The translations under genes were made by a program, and so were the position numbers. From assembly GCF_030332225.1 (NCBI RefSeq), contig NZ_JAOWIF010000044.1, positions 31,946 through 95,945 of the forward strand: 64,000 nt of DNA, read 5' to 3'. Below are positions 48,958 through 57,955 of this stretch, in pieces. The notes beneath the pieces were generated by a model. That model worked only from the letters and a program-made list of their open reading frames with translations. It was not told the origin of the DNA and made no database searches. Within the stretch, counting starts at the first letter, position 1; every line of letters begins with the position of its first letter. This DNA is from Citrobacter sp. Cu233 (GTDB lineage: Bacteria; Pseudomonadota; Gammaproteobacteria; Enterobacterales; Enterobacteriaceae).

Positions 48958-49863
48958 TTACAGTTCGTGATGGTAAGGTAACGCGGTCATCGCACCTTTT
49001 GCCGTGGTTGCAAGCGCTCCGCAGCGCTGTGCTAAACCGATGATGGAAGCGAGTTCCTGGGCCGCAGACAATCCGTTGTTGGCGAGTCCGTAGAGCAGTC
49101 CTGCAACAAATGCATCCCCCGCACCGGTTGTATCAACACTCTCCACAGGTGTTGCTGGATAAAGCACGGCATTTCCGTCATGCCAGGCAATCACCCCGTC
49201 TTTACCCTGTGTAACCAGGACCAGTCTGGCGGGACAATGCCGCATCATCTCCACCAGCCCTTCTTCTACGGCCTGATAACCGCTGACAAAGTGAAGTTCC
49301 TCGACGGAGAGTTTCATCACATCCGCTTTGCTCATCGCCTGTTCCAGGCACTGGCGCAGCGTATCGTTATCATTCCAGAGATCGGGGCGAATATTAGGGT
49401 CAAAACTGACATAGCCGCCTGCACGTTTTACCGCATCCATCGCCTGAAACGTCGCGCTACGGCTGGGTTCTGCACTCAGGGCGATGGAGCAGACATGGAG
49501 CCATTCTCCCACCTGAAAAGCGGGAATATCGGCAGGTTCCAGGAACAAATCGGCACTTGGGCGTACCATGAAGGTAAACGAACGCTCGCCTTGCTCGTTG
49601 AGGTCGACCACCACCGTTGACGTGCGATGAAGAGGATCGCGCCGCATCCATTGCACATCCACCTTTTCAGCCGCTAATGTCTTTTGCATAAATCGGCCAA
49701 AGGGATCGTCTCCAACTCTGCCGATGAACGCACTTTCCCCGCCAAGCCTTGCGATACCTACCGCGACGTTTGCCGGCGCCCCTCCTGGGCATTGCAGTAA
49801 TTTACCCTCTCCATCCGGTAACAAATCCACGACGGCATCGCCAAGTACCCAGACCTTTTTCAT
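48958..49863 (-). CDS. scrK: ATP-dependent fructokinase ScrK
   Basis: ScrK phosphorylates the fructose released by ScrB to fructose-6-phosphate. This 301-residue PfkB-family kinase has PGGAPANVAVGIARLGG near residue 30 and the catalytic motif DTTGAGDAF near residue 240. I use the ATG six nt after AAGAGG, not the GTG that overlaps it. It is transcribed first, with its own ScrR operator upstream, in the order scrK-scrY-scrA-scrB-scrR. Confidence 0.95.
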   Translation of the reverse strand: MKKVWVLGDAVVDLLPDGEGKLLQCPGGAPANVAVGIARLGGESAFIGRVGDDPFGRFMQKTLAAEKVDVQWMRRDPLHRTSTVVVDLNEQGERSFTFMVRPSADLFLEPADIPAFQVGEWLHVCSIALSAEPSRSATFQAMDAVKRAGGYVSFDPNIRPDLWNDNDTLRQCLEQAMSKADVMKLSVEELHFVSGYQAVEEGLVEMMRHCPARLVLVTQGKDGVIAWHDGNAVLYPATPVESVDTTGAGDAFVAGLLYGLANNGLSAAQELASIIGLAQRCGALATTAKGAMTALPYHHEL

Positions 49864-49888
49864 GTACACCTCTTAGCTAAACTATAGT

Positions 49889-49900
49889 TAAACCGTTTTA
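49889..49900. promoter_or_regulatory. ScrR operator at scrK
   Basis: TAAACCGTTTTA resembles the two operators before scrY and lies 26 bp upstream of the scrK ATG. It is imperfect in symmetry. A partial copy, GCTAAACTATAG, adjoins it at 49876. Confidence 0.65.
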
Positions 49901-50204
49901 GCTATTTAAGCACAGGCCTGGCGAACGGGAAATATATAGGGCATAAATAGTGTGTTGAAACGAAGGTCATCCAGTGAATATTGTCAACTCTGCCGCAGGA
50001 GTTGAATGAGCCGTATGTTTCTTACTGGCGGAACCTGCGTGATGCTGCCGGAATGTAAAGAATATATTCGTTATTCCTACCCTCTCAGCAGTGATGACAC
50101 GATAAATCGGCTGGGCATACATGCCAGCGAGGCGCCTCTCTCATAGGTATTCTGCCATGTGGCGGCTGTTTGATAACTAAAAGCCATAACCACGTAAAAA
50201 GTAC
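49901..50204. other. Non-coding gap between scrK and the sodA promoter
   Basis: This roughly 300-bp stretch has no recognisable gene of the E. coli locus; rhaT would be expected here and is absent. One 46-codon frame (50006-50146) has an AGGAG 4 nt upstream but no recognisable product. The scrK promoter must lie at the left end. Confidence 0.5.
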
Positions 50205-50246
50205 GGCATTGATAATCATTTTCAATATCATTTAATTAACTATAAT
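50205..50246 (+). promoter_or_regulatory. sodA promoter with Fur box
   Basis: A 19-bp sequence at 50205-50223 matches the Fur consensus at 15 of 19 positions (core TTGATAATCATTTTC). It lies just upstream of a perfect -10 TATAAT at 50241-50246. Fur repression of sodA is known in E. coli; SoxS and ArcA sites were not identified. Confidence 0.75.
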
Positions 50247-50302
50247 GACCCAACTGCTTACGCGGCGTTAACACTGGCCGCCCGACAATACTGGAGATGA
50301 TT

Positions 50303-50923
50303 ATGAGTTATACACTGCCATCCCTGCCGTACGCTTATGATGCCCTTGAACCGCACTTCGATAAGCAGACGATGGAAATCCACCATACCAAACACCACCA
50401 GGCTTACGTAAACAACGCTAATGCTGCGCTGGAAAGCCTGCCTGAATTTGCGAGCCTGTCTGCTGAAGAGCTGATCACCAAACTGGATCAGCTACCTGCG
50501 GATAAGAAAACCGTTCTGCGTAACAACGCTGGCGGCCATGCTAACCACAGCCTGTTCTGGAAAGGTCTGAAAACCGGTACCACGCTGCAGGGCGACCTGA
50601 AAGCGGCTATCGAACGTGACTTCGGTTCCGTTGACAATTTCAAAGCTGAATTTGAAAAAGCAGCAGCAACTCGTTTCGGTTCCGGCTGGGCGTGGCTGGT
50701 TCTGAAAGGTGACAAACTGGCTGTTGTTTCCACCGCTAACCAGGATTCCCCGCTGATGGGTGAAGCTATCTCTGGCGCTTCCGGCTTCCCAATTGTGGGC
50801 CTGGACGTCTGGGAACACGCTTACTACCTGAAATTCCAGAACCGTCGCCCGGACTACATCAAAGCGTTCTGGGACGTAGTGAACTGGGACGAAGCCGCAG
50901 CGCGTTTCGCCGCGAAAAAATAA
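50303..50923 (+). CDS. sodA: Manganese superoxide dismutase
   Basis: SodA dismutates superoxide in the cytoplasm. The 206 residues equal E. coli. Metal ligands are His27 ([10 protein letters not shown]), His82 (GHANHSLFW), Asp168 and His172 (DVWEHAYY). The Gly and Gln of the GGHANH...QDSPLM region favour the Mn form. GGAG lies 6 nt before the chosen ATG; another ATG two codons upstream is too close to it. Confidence 0.97.
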   Translation: MSYTLPSLPYAYDALEPHFDKQTMEIHHTKHHQAYVNNANAALESLPEFASLSAEELITKLDQLPADKKTVLRNNAGGHANHSLFWKGLKTGTTLQGDLKAAIERDFGSVDNFKAEFEKAAATRFGSGWAWLVLKGDKLAVVSTANQDSPLMGEAISGASGFPIVGLDVWEHAYYLKFQNRRPDYIKAFWDVVNWDEAAARFAAKK

Positions 50924-50941
50924 GTTCTACGTTTTAATGAT

Positions 50942-50974
50942 GCCCCTGCAAGCGATGCTTGTGGGGGCTTTTTT
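50942..50974 (+). terminator. sodA terminator
   Basis: GCCCCTGCAAGC / GCTTGTGGGGGC with a GAT loop (one G-T pair) is followed by six T residues, 18 bp after sodA. Confidence 0.9.
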
Positions 50975-51011
50975 GTGATCAAAATCAATATAAAAACAAT
51001 GATCCATTTAA

Positions 51012-51030
51012 ATTGAAACAAGGTTTTATT
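51012..51030. promoter_or_regulatory. KdgR box upstream of kdgT
   Basis: ATTGAAACAAGGTTTTATT matches the KdgR consensus AATRAAACAYYRTTTYATT, as I recall it, at 16 of 19 positions. It lies 130 bp before kdgT. KdgR represses pectin/KDG genes and is relieved by 2-keto-3-deoxygluconate. Confidence 0.7.
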
Positions 51031-51159
51031 ATGCGAGTGGGATCACTTTTATAGTTTCTCTGAATGTCTATCTTCTTTTCATCAAGACGGGCGCATCTCA
51101 TAAGCAAGATGCAGTCGCCCATAAAAATTGCCCCATTTTTATGTCTACAGGTGATGGAA

Positions 51160-52143
51160 ATGCAGATCAAACGTACGATAGAGAAAATCCCAGGCGGTAT
51201 GATGTTGGTACCACTTTTTCTGGGCGCGTTATGTCACACCTTTTCACCCGGCGCCGGGAAATACTTCGGCTCATTTACCAACGGTATGATCACCGGTACG
51301 GTGCCAATTCTGGCAGTCTGGTTCTTTTGCATGGGGGCGTCGATTAAGCTGAGCGCTACCGGAACCGTACTGCGTAAATCCGGCACGTTAGTGATAACCA
51401 AGATCCTGGTCGCATGGGTGGTAGCGGCGATTGCATCGCGCATTCTTCCTGAACATGGCGTGGAAGTGGGGTTCTTCGCCGGGTTGTCCACGCTGGCGCT
51501 GGTGGCCGCAATGGATATGACTAACGGCGGGCTGTATGCCTCGATCATGCAGCAATATGGCACCAAAGAAGAGGCTGGGGCGTTTGTCCTGATGTCGCTG
51601 GAGTCAGGTCCGCTGATGACCATGGTGATTCTGGGAACCGCCGGGATTGCTTCGTTTGAACCGCATGTATTTGTGGGGGCGGTATTGCCGTTCCTGATTG
51701 GTTTTGCGCTGGGTAATCTGGACCCTGAGCTGCGGGAATTCTTCAGTAAAGCCGTGCAGACGCTGATCCCTTTCTTTGCCTTCGCATTGGGTAACACTAT
51801 TGATTTAAGTGTGATTGCGCAGACGGGCGTTCTGGGTATTCTGTTGGGCGTAGCGGTGATTATAATCACCGGTATTCCGTTGATTATCGCTGATAAACTG
51901 ATTGGTGGTGGGGATGGTACCGCGGGGATTGCGGCGTCCAGTTCTGCAGGAGCGGCCGTTGCCACACCGGTGCTGATTGCTGAGATGGTTCCGGCGTTCA
52001 AACCGATGGCACCAGCGGCCACCTCCCTGGTGGCGACCTCGGTGATTGTCACCTCGATCCTCGTACCGATTATCACATCCATCTGGTCGAAAAGAGCCAA
52101 AGCCAGAGCGGCGGAAATTGATCTTCGCGGCACGGTAAAATAA
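51160..52143 (+). CDS. kdgT: 2-keto-3-deoxygluconate:H+ symporter KdgT
   Basis: KdgT imports KDG across the inner membrane. The 327-residue protein has about ten hydrophobic helices and the family segments [17 protein letters not shown] and [16 protein letters not shown]. The start is the MQIKR methionine (AGGTGA upstream), giving the E. coli length; the open frame extends 32 codons further without conservation. A KdgR box precedes it, and a DHDPS-family aldolase lies convergent downstream. Confidence 0.95.
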   Translation: MQIKRTIEKIPGGMMLVPLFLGALCHTFSPGAGKYFGSFTNGMITGTVPILAVWFFCMGASIKLSATGTVLRKSGTLVITKILVAWVVAAIASRILPEHGVEVGFFAGLSTLALVAAMDMTNGGLYASIMQQYGTKEEAGAFVLMSLESGPLMTMVILGTAGIASFEPHVFVGAVLPFLIGFALGNLDPELREFFSKAVQTLIPFFAFALGNTIDLSVIAQTGVLGILLGVAVIIITGIPLIIADKLIGGGDGTAGIAASSSAGAAVATPVLIAEMVPAFKPMAPAATSLVATSVIVTSILVPIITSIWSKRAKARAAEIDLRGTVK

Positions 52144-52150
52144 CGTCCTA

Positions 52151-52216
52151 TAGCCGGATGGCGCTGCGCTTATCCGGCCAGGTTATGCCCGGTGAGCGTT
52201 CGCGTCACCGGGCATT
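52151..52216. repeat. REP element and hairpin between kdgT and the aldolase gene
   Basis: TAGCCGGATGGCGC...GCTTATCCGGCCA is a REP unit. TGCCCGGTGA / TCACCGGGCA adjoining it is a perfect 10-bp stem. They separate two convergent genes and may serve as a terminator for both. Confidence 0.75.
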
Positions 52217-52226
52217 GGGCTTAAAA

Positions 52227-53117
52227 CTAAAGAACAAATATCTGATCAATTATTCTGCATTCGTCCTCGTTCAACTCTCCACCCGCGTTTCGTGATACTC
52301 CGGTGCAATAGTCAAACTTCCGTGACACAACGGTCTTGATGGTAGTGACAAAATCCTCGCCGATCGCGTAGATGGACATGTAGGTACCAATCTTATCCTG
52401 AATCTCACGCAGCGCCGCCAGATCGCCCTGTTTAAACGCCTCGCGTGCGCTGACAAACAGCTCAGGCATAACGTTGTTGAGGCCCGAGATGATCCCCGCA
52501 CCGCCAGCCAGCAGGTTAGGAATGTAGTATTCGTCATAACCAGACAGCACCGCAAAGTCTTCCCGCACGGCACGGGTTTTCTGGATCATGCTGCGGGTGT
52601 GGGACTGGCAGTCCACGGTATCTTTAATGCCAGCAAAGTTCGGGAATTCAGCTGCCAGCTTGGCAACCAGCTCTGGCGTTAAATCGCAGCCAGTTCGCGC
52701 CGGGAAGTTATAGACAAACCATTTGCCGCTGAGCTTCTGTCCCAACTGGCGAAAGTAGCTTAGTAGCTGCTTCGACGTTTGACCGTAGTAGTATGGCGGC
52801 AGGATCATGACGGCATCGTATCCGGTGCGATGCGCCTCCTGGGCCATCAGCAAAACATCATTCTGGCAGGTGGATGAGACGTTCGCGACCATCTTCAGCG
52901 AGCTCATGGCACGGGCTTCACGGATCAGCAACAGCCTTTCTTCGAGCGTAAAGGAAGCAAATTCCCCAATGCTGCCCATCAACAAAATAACGTCGATTTT
53001 TGCCTCAGTAAGGCGTTTGAGATGCTGGCTCAGACCATTGAGATCGATCTTGCCATCATTGTCCATTGGCGTAATGGAAGGACACCAGACGCCAGCAAAT
53101 TGCGATTGACCAGTCAC
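52227..53117 (-). CDS. DHDPS/NAL-family class I aldolase, probable KDG-type aldolase
   Basis: The 296-residue TIM-barrel protein carries the Schiff-base lysine in AGIKDTVD (Lys165) and the catalytic tyrosine in VYNFPARTG (Tyr136). GSIGEF (49-53) replaces the GTTGE motif of true dihydrodipicolinate synthases. The YNFPA and GIKDT motifs resemble the E. coli keto-deoxy-sugar-acid aldolases YagE and YjhH. A KdgR box lies upstream and kdgT downstream, so it likely cleaves KDG or a related keto-deoxy acid. It is not in E. coli K-12 at this site. N-acetylneuraminate lyase activity cannot be excluded. Confidence 0.82.
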   Translation of the reverse strand: MTGQSQFAGVWCPSITPMDNDGKIDLNGLSQHLKRLTEAKIDVILLMGSIGEFASFTLEERLLLIREARAMSSLKMVANVSSTCQNDVLLMAQEAHRTGYDAVMILPPYYYGQTSKQLLSYFRQLGQKLSGKWFVYNFPARTGCDLTPELVAKLAAEFPNFAGIKDTVDCQSHTRSMIQKTRAVREDFAVLSGYDEYYIPNLLAGGAGIISGLNNVMPELFVSAREAFKQGDLAALREIQDKIGTYMSIYAIGEDFVTTIKTVVSRKFDYCTGVSRNAGGELNEDECRIIDQIFVL

Positions 53118-53132
53118 GTAGTCGACTCCTTA

Positions 53133-53151
53133 ATTGAAATGATGTTTCAAA
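53133..53151. promoter_or_regulatory. KdgR box upstream of the aldolase gene
   Basis: On the minus strand TTTGAAACATCATTTCAAT fits AATRAAACAYYRTTTYATT at 16 of 19 positions and is almost a perfect palindrome (TTGAAA-TGATG-TTTCAA). It lies 16-34 bp before the start codon. Confidence 0.7.
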
Positions 53152-53269
53152 ACAAGATTACATTGATAGCATGTGTCCCTACGTTTCATGTGAACCGTGC
53201 TCTCATTTTGAGCGACTGGGGTAAAATAAATATGGTGTAATGGGAGAAACTTATCGGGAGAGGGAACAG

Positions 53270-53944
53270 ATGCGATATCCGGTCGATGTTTTTACAGGCA
53301 AGATTCGGGACTACACGGGAAGTCGTCCCAGCGCGATTGCTAAAGTTCAGGTTGATGGCGAGTTGATGCTGACCGATCTGGGGCTAACGGGCGATGAACA
53401 GGCGGAGACTAAAATTCATGGCGGGCCGGATCGCGCGCTATGCCACTATCCGCAGGAACACTATCAGCACTGGATACAAGAATTCCCCGAACAAGCGGAG
53501 TTATTTGTTGCCCCTGCCTTTGGAGAGAACCTTTCAACGCTTGGGCTGACAGAAGAGAATGTCTGTATCGGCGATATTTTCCAGTGGGGCGAGGCGCTGA
53601 TTCAGGTCACGCAGCCGCGTTCACCGTGTTTTAAGCTGAATTTCCATTTTGGCATTAGCGATATGGCAAGTCAGATGCAGGCTTCGGGGAAGATAGGCTG
53701 GCTGTACAGTGTTATCGCGCCGGGGCAAGTGTCGGCGGATGCGCCGCTGGAGCTGGCGTCGCGTGTGAGCGATGTCAGTCTGCGGGAGGCAATTGCCATT
53801 GCGTGGCATATGCCGTTTGACGATGACCAGTATCACCGCCTTCTGTCGGCGGCGGGGTTATCGAAAAGTTGGACCAGAACGATGCAGAAACGTCGTTTAA
53901 GCGGCAAGATTGAAGATAATTCGCGGAGATTGTGGGGGAACTAG
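53270..53944 (+). CDS. yiiM: MOSC-domain 6-hydroxyaminopurine reductase YiiM
   Basis: YiiM is a molybdenum-cofactor-dependent enzyme that detoxifies N-hydroxylated bases such as 6-N-hydroxylaminopurine. The 224 residues equal E. coli. The MOSC domain spans about residues 30-165 with KIHGGPDRALCHYP and the Moco-binding cysteine in PRSPCFKLN. The ATG follows GGGAGAGG; the frame extends ten codons upstream without support. Confidence 0.94.
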   Translation: MRYPVDVFTGKIRDYTGSRPSAIAKVQVDGELMLTDLGLTGDEQAETKIHGGPDRALCHYPQEHYQHWIQEFPEQAELFVAPAFGENLSTLGLTEENVCIGDIFQWGEALIQVTQPRSPCFKLNFHFGISDMASQMQASGKIGWLYSVIAPGQVSADAPLELASRVSDVSLREAIAIAWHMPFDDDQYHRLLSAAGLSKSWTRTMQKRRLSGKIEDNSRRLWGN

Positions 53945-53960
53945 TTCCCCCACGGGAAAA

Positions 53961-53994
53961 GTAGGCCGGGCAAGGCGAAGCCGCCACCCGGCAC
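53961..53994. repeat. REP-like element between yiiM and cpxA
   Basis: GTAGGCCGGGCAAGGCG...GCCGCCACCCGGC is one REP-type unit between the convergent yiiM and cpxA genes. Confidence 0.75.
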
Positions 53995-54002
53995 AAAAAC
54001 AG

Positions 54003-55376
54003 CTACGAACGCTTATACAGTGGCAACCAGAGCACCAGACGCAGACCTCCTAGCGGACTGTCCTCGGCCTTCACCCAGCCCCGATGCTGCTGAATAGCGG
54101 TTTCAACAATCGCCAGACCCAGACCTGTCCCACCGGATTCACGATCGCGCGCTTCATCGGTGCGATAAAACGGACGGAAAATCTGCTCTCTGTCTTCGGG
54201 ACTCACGCCCGGACCATCATCGTCCACGGTGATGGTGATCCCGTCTTTATCCACCGCGAAGCCCACTTCAATCCTGGTGTGCGAGTAACGCAGGGCGTTG
54301 CGAACAATGTTCTCCAGCGCACTTTCCAGTGCGTTCGGGTTGCCATACAGCGGCCACGGTCCCGGCGGGAAATTCACTGTAAGCGACTTGCCCATCTGCT
54401 CGGCTTCAAAGGCGGCGTTATCCAACACGTCGCCCCATAGCTGATTAGCCTTCATGGTTTCACTGACCAGCGCGTTCTTCTGCTGATTACGCGACATCAC
54501 CAGCAGGTCGTTGATCATACTGTCCAGCCGATGCGCTTCTGTTTCAATGCGCTCCAGCTCTTTGCTCTCACCGCTACGACGGCGCAGCAGCGCAGTCCCC
54601 AGTTGCAAACGTGTTAGTGGCGTTCTCAACTCGTGAGAGATGTCCGACAGCAGGCGTTGCTGCGTGGTCATCATGCGTTCCAGCGCGGTCACCATCTGGT
54701 TAAAACTGGCACCTGCCGCCAGAAATTCCTGTGGGCCGGCTTCCAGTTCCGGATGCTGACGCAAGTTACCCTGTGCCACCTCATCCGCCGCATTTTTCAG
54801 CTTACGCGCTGGTTTCGCCAGGCTCCATGCCAGCCAAAGCAGCAGTGGCGAGCTGACGAGCATGGTGACGATCAGCAGCAACAGCGGCCGGTCAAACAAC
54901 AGGTTGATGAAATCAGACTGTGAACTGCTGGCTGGTCGAATGAGATACAGCTGGTAGTTATCTTCACCATCTCTGACGGAGAAGGGCCCGACCATCTCAA
55001 CGCGACCATATTTTTTCTTCTGCGGATGGTCAGCGTTATCAGCCTGACCAATAAAGTTACGAATGATCTGCATTTCGTTGCGTTCTGCGCCGATCACACG
55101 TCCTTCTGTAGTGACAAGCAATAACCGCTGTCCTGGCGGCGCCCACTTGTCGATAGCACGGAACAAGCGACGCCACCACATCAGATCGTTGGGTGGGTCG
55201 TTCGCCAGCTCCGCTTCAACGTGTTGCTCGATCATCAGCCCCTGGCGCTGCTCGCTGTCCAGTAGCTCGGTCATCTGGCGTGAGTCGAGCTTGGGCAGCA
55301 TCAGTACCAACATCAACACCAGTGCCAGCGTTAACCAGAAGATGGCAAAGATGCGTGCGGTTAAGCTTCCTATCAT
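54003..55376 (-). CDS. cpxA: Envelope stress sensor histidine kinase CpxA
   Basis: CpxA senses misfolded envelope proteins and controls CpxR. The 457 residues match E. coli. It has an N-terminal membrane helix (about 8-28), a periplasmic domain, a second helix (about 164-184), HAMP, the phospho-histidine in SDISHELRTPLTRL (H248) and ATPase boxes DDDGPGVS and GGTGLGLAI. Its ATG overlaps the cpxR stop by 4 bp. Confidence 0.97.
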   Translation of the reverse strand: MIGSLTARIFAIFWLTLALVLMLVLMLPKLDSRQMTELLDSEQRQGLMIEQHVEAELANDPPNDLMWWRRLFRAIDKWAPPGQRLLLVTTEGRVIGAERNEMQIIRNFIGQADNADHPQKKKYGRVEMVGPFSVRDGEDNYQLYLIRPASSSQSDFINLLFDRPLLLLIVTMLVSSPLLLWLAWSLAKPARKLKNAADEVAQGNLRQHPELEAGPQEFLAAGASFNQMVTALERMMTTQQRLLSDISHELRTPLTRLQLGTALLRRRSGESKELERIETEAHRLDSMINDLLVMSRNQQKNALVSETMKANQLWGDVLDNAAFEAEQMGKSLTVNFPPGPWPLYGNPNALESALENIVRNALRYSHTRIEVGFAVDKDGITITVDDDGPGVSPEDREQIFRPFYRTDEARDRESGGTGLGLAIVETAIQQHRGWVKAEDSPLGGLRLVLWLPLYKRS

Positions 55377-56071
55377 GAAGCGGAGACCATCAGGTAGCCG
55401 CGACCACGCAGGGTTTTAAACCACGGGTGCCCGTCTTTCCGCTCTGGCAGCTTACGACGTAGGTTCGAGATGTGCATGTCGATAGCGCGGTCAAACGGCG
55501 TCAGGCGTTTGCCCAGAACTTCCTGACTCAGGTGTTCACGAGAAACCACCTGGCCGAGATGCTGTGCCAGTAAATAAAGCAGAGTGAATTCGGTGCCGGT
55601 TAACTCCAGGGTTTGCCCATCAAAACTGGCTTCCTGGCGACCCGGATTCAGGCTTAACGCATCCACTTCCAGCGTCGGCGAGCCATTATCGCTGGTCTGC
55701 TGTTGTTCGCTCCAGTGAGAGCGGCGCAGAATAGCGCGGATACGCGCGACCAGTTCGCGGTCGTTAAAGGGTTTGGGTAAATAGTCGTCCGCGCCCAGCT
55801 CAAGGCCGAGTACGCGATCCAATTCGCTGCCGCGAGCGGTCAGCATGATTACGGGCGTCTGGTGTGTCTGGCGAAGCGCTTTCAGTGTATCGATGCCGTT
55901 TTTCTTCGGCATCATGACGTCGAGCAAAAGTAAATCGATGCTGTCATCCAGAAGCTCAAGTGCCTGCTCCCCATCATGGGCAACCAGCACATCGAAACCT
56001 TCCATTTCGAGCAACTCCTTTAACAGGGAAGTCAGCTCTCGGTCATCATCAACTAACAGGATTTTATTCAT
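55373..56071 (-). CDS. cpxR: Envelope stress response regulator CpxR
   Basis: CpxR is an OmpR-family activator. The 232-residue protein has a receiver domain with Asp51 in LLLLDVMMPKKNG and a C-terminal winged helix (about 130-228; FDRAIDMHISNLRRKL). It is divergent from cpxP, with a CpxR box in the shared 150-bp region allowing autoactivation. Confidence 0.97.
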   Translation of the reverse strand: MNKILLVDDDRELTSLLKELLEMEGFDVLVAHDGEQALELLDDSIDLLLLDVMMPKKNGIDTLKALRQTHQTPVIMLTARGSELDRVLGLELGADDYLPKPFNDRELVARIRAILRRSHWSEQQQTSDNGSPTLEVDALSLNPGRQEASFDGQTLELTGTEFTLLYLLAQHLGQVVSREHLSQEVLGKRLTPFDRAIDMHISNLRRKLPERKDGHPWFKTLRGRGYLMVSAS

Positions 56072-56126
56072 TGTTTACGTACCTCCGAGGCAGAAATTAC
56101 GTCATCAGGCGTCGCTAATCTATGAC

Positions 56127-56141
56127 TTTACGTTGTTTTAC
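56127..56141 (-). promoter_or_regulatory. CpxR box between cpxR and cpxP
   Basis: The minus strand reads GTAAA-ACAAC-GTAAA, a perfect match to the CpxR consensus. It lies 80 bp upstream of cpxP and 55 bp upstream of cpxR. Confidence 0.9.
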
Positions 56142-56221
56142 ACCCCCTGACGCATGTTTGCAGCCCGAATCGTAAACTGTCTCTCGTTGAATCGCGACAG
56201 AAAAGATTTTGGGAGCAAGTG

Positions 56222-56722
56222 ATGGGCAAAGTTACCGCTGCCGTCATGGCCTCAACGCTGGCACTCAGTACTTTAAGCCATGCAGCTGAAGTCGTCACAG
56301 GCGATCACTGGCACCTGGGTGAAGGCTCATCGCAGCGCAGCGTACAGAGCCACATGTTTGACGGTATCAGTTTAACCGAACATCAACGTCAACAGATGCG
56401 AGATTTAATGCAGCAGGCAAGACACGAACAGCCTCCTGTTAATGTTAGCGAAATGGAGACAATGCATCGTCTTGTCACCGCAGAGAAATTTGATGAAAGC
56501 GCTGTGCGCGCTCAGGCAGAAAAAATGGCACAAGAACAGGTTGCCCGCCAGGTTGAAATAGCCAGGGTCCGCAACCAGATGTATCGCCTGTTAACGCCCG
56601 AGCAGCAAGCGGTTTTAAATGAGAAACATGAACAACGAATGGAGCAACTGCGTGATGTAACGCAATGGCAAAAAAGCTCATCGTTGAATTTATTGAGTAG
56701 TAGCAACTCACGTTCCCAGTAG
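56222..56722 (+). CDS. cpxP: Periplasmic Cpx inhibitor and adaptor CpxP
   Basis: CpxP damps CpxA signalling and delivers misfolded pilins to DegP. The 166-residue precursor has a signal peptide ending STLSHA-AE (about residue 22) and two LTxxQ motifs, LTEHQ and LTPEQ. It aligns end to end with E. coli CpxP; only the start (MGKVTAAVM for MRIVTAAVM) and the segment after the signal differ much. GGGAG lies 7 nt before the ATG. Confidence 0.96.
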   Translation: MGKVTAAVMASTLALSTLSHAAEVVTGDHWHLGEGSSQRSVQSHMFDGISLTEHQRQQMRDLMQQARHEQPPVNVSEMETMHRLVTAEKFDESAVRAQAEKMAQEQVARQVEIARVRNQMYRLLTPEQQAVLNEKHEQRMEQLRDVTQWQKSSSLNLLSSSNSRSQ

Positions 56723-56761
56723 TAACCCTGTTTTCCTTGCCATAGACACCATCCCTGTCTT

Positions 56762-56789
56762 CCCCCACATGATGTGGGGGTTTTTTTTG
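56762..56789 (+). terminator. cpxP terminator
   Basis: CCCCCACAT / ATGTGGGGG around a central G, followed by eight T residues, 40 bp after cpxP. Confidence 0.9.
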
Positions 56790-56869
56790 CCCAAAATTTG
56801 TCACTCGGTTATTGCCTGACTGTTTTACTTCATCCGTTATACTAGCGGCATATCCTGGCAGGAGTGTTT

Positions 56870-57772
56870 ATGAATCAAACCTATGGGCGACTGGTCAGTC
56901 GGGCGGCAATCGCTGCGACCGTGATGGCTTCTCTGTTACTTTTGATCAAAATTTTTGCGTGGTGGTACACCGGATCGGTCAGTATTCTGGCGGCATTGGT
57001 GGATTCCCTGGTCGATATCGCTGCGTCGCTAACCAATTTGTTGGTCGTGCGTTATTCGTTGCAGCCAGCAGATGATGAGCACACGTTTGGGCACGGGAAA
57101 GCGGAATCGCTGGCGGCGCTGGCGCAAAGTATGTTTATTTCCGGTTCGGCGTTGTTTTTATTCCTGACCGGGATTCAGCATCTCATCCAACCGACGCCGA
57201 TGAAAGATCCGGGTGTCGGGGTCGTTGTCACCGTTATTGCGTTAATTTGTACTATCATTCTGGTCACGTTTCAGCGCTGGGTGGTGAAACGTACGCAAAG
57301 TCAGGCTGTACGGGCAGATATGCTTCATTATCAGTCTGATGTTATGATGAACGGTGCAATTCTCGTTGCGCTTGGACTGGCCTGGTATGGTTGGCATCGT
57401 GCGGATGCCTTGTTTGCACTCGGGATTGGCATCTATATTTTATACAGTGCATTACGCATGGGGTATGAGGCAGTGCAATCCTTGCTGGATCGCGCTTTAC
57501 CCGATGAGGAACGTCAGGAAATTATTGATATAGTGACGTCATGGCCAGGTGTCAGCGGCGCTCACGATCTTCGCACGCGGCAGTCAGGGCCGACCCGCTT
57601 TATTCAGATTCATTTGGAAATGGAAGATAATCTGCCGCTCGTTCAGGCGCATTTAGTGGCTGAGCAGGTGGAGCAGGCAATTTTACGGCGTTTCCCGGGA
57701 TCGGATGTGATTATTCACCAGGATCCCTGTTCAGTCGTACCCAAGGAAGGCAGGATGTTTGAGCTTTCATAA
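56870..57772 (+). CDS. fieF: Ferrous iron and zinc efflux pump FieF
   Basis: FieF (YiiP) is a cation diffusion facilitator exchanging Zn2+/Fe2+ for protons. The 300-residue protein has six membrane helices. The transport site is Asp45 and Asp49 (AALVDSLVD) with His153 and Asp157 (DMLHYQSD), and the cytoplasmic domain carries the metal-binding HDLRTRQSG and IHLEME segments. AGGAG precedes the ATG. The C-terminus ([11 protein letters not shown]) differs from E. coli. Confidence 0.96.
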   Translation: MNQTYGRLVSRAAIAATVMASLLLLIKIFAWWYTGSVSILAALVDSLVDIAASLTNLLVVRYSLQPADDEHTFGHGKAESLAALAQSMFISGSALFLFLTGIQHLIQPTPMKDPGVGVVVTVIALICTIILVTFQRWVVKRTQSQAVRADMLHYQSDVMMNGAILVALGLAWYGWHRADALFALGIGIYILYSALRMGYEAVQSLLDRALPDEERQEIIDIVTSWPGVSGAHDLRTRQSGPTRFIQIHLEMEDNLPLVQAHLVAEQVEQAILRRFPGSDVIIHQDPCSVVPKEGRMFELS

Positions 57773-57883
57773 TTCGTTGTAAAAAGTGAGCCGGGCCAGC
57801 ATTTTGTGTATAAATTACCACCATTTGGCCTGACCTGAATCAATTCAGCAGGAAGTGATTGTTATACTATCTGCATATTCGTT

Positions 57884-57897
57884 GGATCGTTTCGATA
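57884..57897. promoter_or_regulatory. Candidate Cra (FruR) site at pfkA
   Basis: GGATCGTTTCGATA resembles, on the opposite strand, the Cra consensus TGAAACGTTTCA. It lies 15 bp after a -10 TATACT (57863-57868). Cra repression of pfkA from a site just downstream of the promoter is known in E. coli. Confidence 0.55.
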
Positions 57898-57955
57898 TGC
57901 GGAATCGACTTCCGGCAGCAGATTTCATTTTGCATTCCAAAGTTCAGAGGTAGTC

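Noticed and set aside
52227-53117. Dihydrodipicolinate synthase (dapA)
   Set aside because: The GTTGE motif is replaced by GSIGEF, and the KdgR box and kdgT neighbour point to sugar-acid catabolism.
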